Shown here piece by piece: positions 62,839 to 64,000 of a stretch of 64,000 nt of DNA. How positions within the stretch are numbered: position 1 is the stretch's first letter; each line of letters begins with the position of its first letter. Below the pieces are notes generated by a model, which was not told where the DNA came from, did not search any database, and was given only the letters and a program-made list of their open reading frames with translations. The translations under genes and the position numbers were made by a program. Where the stretch lies: contig OZ257149.1 of the NCBI GenBank assembly GCA_965279085.1, positions 558,001 to 622,000 on the forward strand, in the 5' to 3' direction. Source of the DNA: UBA7672 sp965279085 (GTDB lineage: Bacteria; Pseudomonadota; Alphaproteobacteria; Caulobacterales; Hyphomonadaceae).

Positions 62839-63894
62839 ATGTTCATGATCAAACGCGCGATTGCCTGCCTCGTCACAGCGGCCGTCCTTGCGGGGACCGC
62901 CAATGCCCAGAACGTCCGCATTCTCGGGCGTTCGGAGATCATTGCCGGTGGCGGGTTCGCCAGCCAATGGCCCAGCAGCGGCTTCGAGGCCACGTTTGAA
63001 GGCGGCACGCTGACTGCCACGATTTACGACTGGGGCTCGAACTGGCTCAACGTCGAGATCGACGGCGTGGTTACCAAGCTCGAACTCAGCGAAGGCACGA
63101 ACGCCTACACTCTGTTCCAGGGCGAGGCCGGCCCCCACAAGATCCGCGTCACGCGCCGCACCGGCACCGATGTCGGCATCACCCGCTTTGAGAGCATCGA
63201 GGCCAAGGGCCTCACGCCGACCACCCCTCCCGACCGCCGTATCCTCGTGATCGGCGATTCCTACGCGTCGGGCTACGGCGTCGAAGGAGCGAACGAGAAG
63301 TGCACCTCGACCCACGCCATCCAGAACAGCGACCTCGCCTTCCCGGCCCTGACGGCACGCGCCTTCGGCGCTGACCTACATGTCGTGGCAGCGGACGGAC
63401 GCGGCCTCATTCGCAACTTCGCTGGCGATGGCCCGGCTATGGCCACGCTCGCCTGGCAGACGCTGGCGGATGGCGACACCGCCTGGGCCGCGCTGGCCTG
63501 GGGGCCGCAGGTCGTCGTGCTTAACCTCGGGACCAACGACTTTACCGCCAGCGACCCCGGCGCCGCGTTCGACGACGCTTACATCTACATGCTGCGCCGC
63601 CTTCGGACCGCTTACCCGAAGGCGACCATCATCGGCGCGGTCGGAGGCTCGCTCTGGGGCAAACGCTACACGGCGGCAAAGACCTCGGTGTCAGACGCCG
63701 TGGCCTTCCTGAACAAGGAAGGTGACGCGAACGTCAAGTTCGTCGAGTTCAAACTGACTGCCGGAGAAGGCCGTTACGGGTGCGACTATCACCCCGGCGT
63801 CCGCGGCCAGGCCGAGATGGCCGCCGCCCTCGAGACGGAAATCACCGCGACGCTAGGCTGGAAACAATCGGCGACCCCTGCCGTCGGCCCCTGA
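62839..63894 (+). CDS. Exported SGNH esterase, CE2-like (acetylxylan esterase type)
   Basis: A 351-residue enzyme with a signal peptide (AVLAGTANAQ). An N-terminal beta-sandwich (about 25-130, FEATFEGGTLTATIYDWGSNWLNVEIDG) is followed by an SGNH hydrolase: block I VIGDSYASGYG, block II AADGRGLIRN, block III NLGTNDF and block V CDYHPGVRGQ with catalytic Asp/His. This layout is that of carbohydrate esterase family 2, which deacetylates plant polysaccharides. Periplasmic or secreted. Confidence 0.85.
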   Translation: MFMIKRAIACLVTAAVLAGTANAQNVRILGRSEIIAGGGFASQWPSSGFEATFEGGTLTATIYDWGSNWLNVEIDGVVTKLELSEGTNAYTLFQGEAGPHKIRVTRRTGTDVGITRFESIEAKGLTPTTPPDRRILVIGDSYASGYGVEGANEKCTSTHAIQNSDLAFPALTARAFGADLHVVAADGRGLIRNFAGDGPAMATLAWQTLADGDTAWAALAWGPQVVVLNLGTNDFTASDPGAAFDDAYIYMLRRLRTAYPKATIIGAVGGSLWGKRYTAAKTSVSDAVAFLNKEGDANVKFVEFKLTAGEGRYGCDYHPGVRGQAEMAAALETEITATLGWKQSATPAVGP

Positions 63895-63928
63895 TTTTCA
63901 AATCTTCCGTAGCGTCAATCTGCCAGCT

Positions 63929-63961
63929 CGTCTTGACATAACAAGACGCCGGGCATACCTC
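63929..63961 (+). promoter_or_regulatory. Candidate promoter with overlapping palindromic operator
   Basis: TTGACA (63933-63938) and TACCTC (63956-63961) lie 17 bases apart. The inverted repeat CGTCTTG-N6-CAAGACG (63929-63948) overlaps the -35 box, as expected for a repressor site. The controlled gene would begin beyond the window's right end. Assigned by eye; the -10 box is weak. Confidence 0.35.
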
Positions 63962-64000
63962 GCCCCCGTTGCTGGCACTCTCTGATAGAGACTGCTAGCA

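Overview
The window is a contiguous piece of chromosome from a GC-rich alphaproteobacterium. The gene order nuoA-N, birA, coaX, rnj, mce, DUF1467, proS, lolC, lolD, dnaE, then rpsB, tsf, pyrH, frr, uppS, cdsA resembles Caulobacterales and their Hyphomonas-like relatives. A TipF-like degenerate EAL protein, a short-form ProS and an SdhE/Mfd neighbourhood fit the same group. The species cannot be named from the sequence alone.

Positions 1-31000 are a core housekeeping block, almost all on the minus strand. Read in the direction of transcription it starts with the complete 14-subunit NADH:quinone oxidoreductase (complex I) operon at 30618 and runs into cofactor genes (birA, coaX), RNase J, methylmalonyl-CoA epimerase, prolyl-tRNA synthetase, the LolCD lipoprotein exporter and the replicative polymerase DnaE. 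A second cluster with its own candidate promoter follows: ribosomal protein S2, EF-Ts, UMP kinase, ribosome recycling factor, undecaprenyl diphosphate synthase and CdsA, the last cut by the window edge. Stable hairpins separate rpsB, tsf and pyrH. Complex I has two oddities: NuoH ends in two perfect EF-hand calcium-binding loops, and NuoL carries long histidine-rich insertions.

Positions 31000-50000 are mixed. They hold a 2-oxoglutarate/Fe(II) dioxygenase gene broken by one missing base, tRNA-Asp, a lone GspN, an M1 metallopeptidase with a small partner, an AMACR-type CoA racemase, lipoproteins (one related to selenium-binding protein SBP56), Mfd and SdhE, a HAD hydrolase, the TipF-like protein, a metallo-beta-lactamase-fold protein that has lost its metal ligands, and a fumarylacetoacetase-family enzyme. 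Upstream of sdhE-mfd lies a 290-base stretch with nine GANTC sites, the target of the cell-cycle methylase CcrM.

Positions 50000-64000 are accessory in character. They contain a single-chain GmrSD-like (DUF262 + DUF1524) predicted restriction nuclease, a beta-lactamase-fold esterase lipoprotein, small membrane proteins, an SDR enzyme, a winged-helix/TPR regulator divergent from a cupin and a methyltransferase, and an intact IS3-family insertion sequence with 78-base perfect terminal inverted repeats next to the 3' remnant of an alpha/beta hydrolase gene. A lipoprotein hydrolase, MsrB, a PaaI-type thioesterase and a CE2-like SGNH esterase close the window.

No CRISPR array, rRNA operon or prophage was seen. 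The most noteworthy observations are the EF-hand tail on NuoH, the GANTC cluster, the structured region between tipF and its neighbour, the solitary GmrSD-like gene and the long-repeat IS element.
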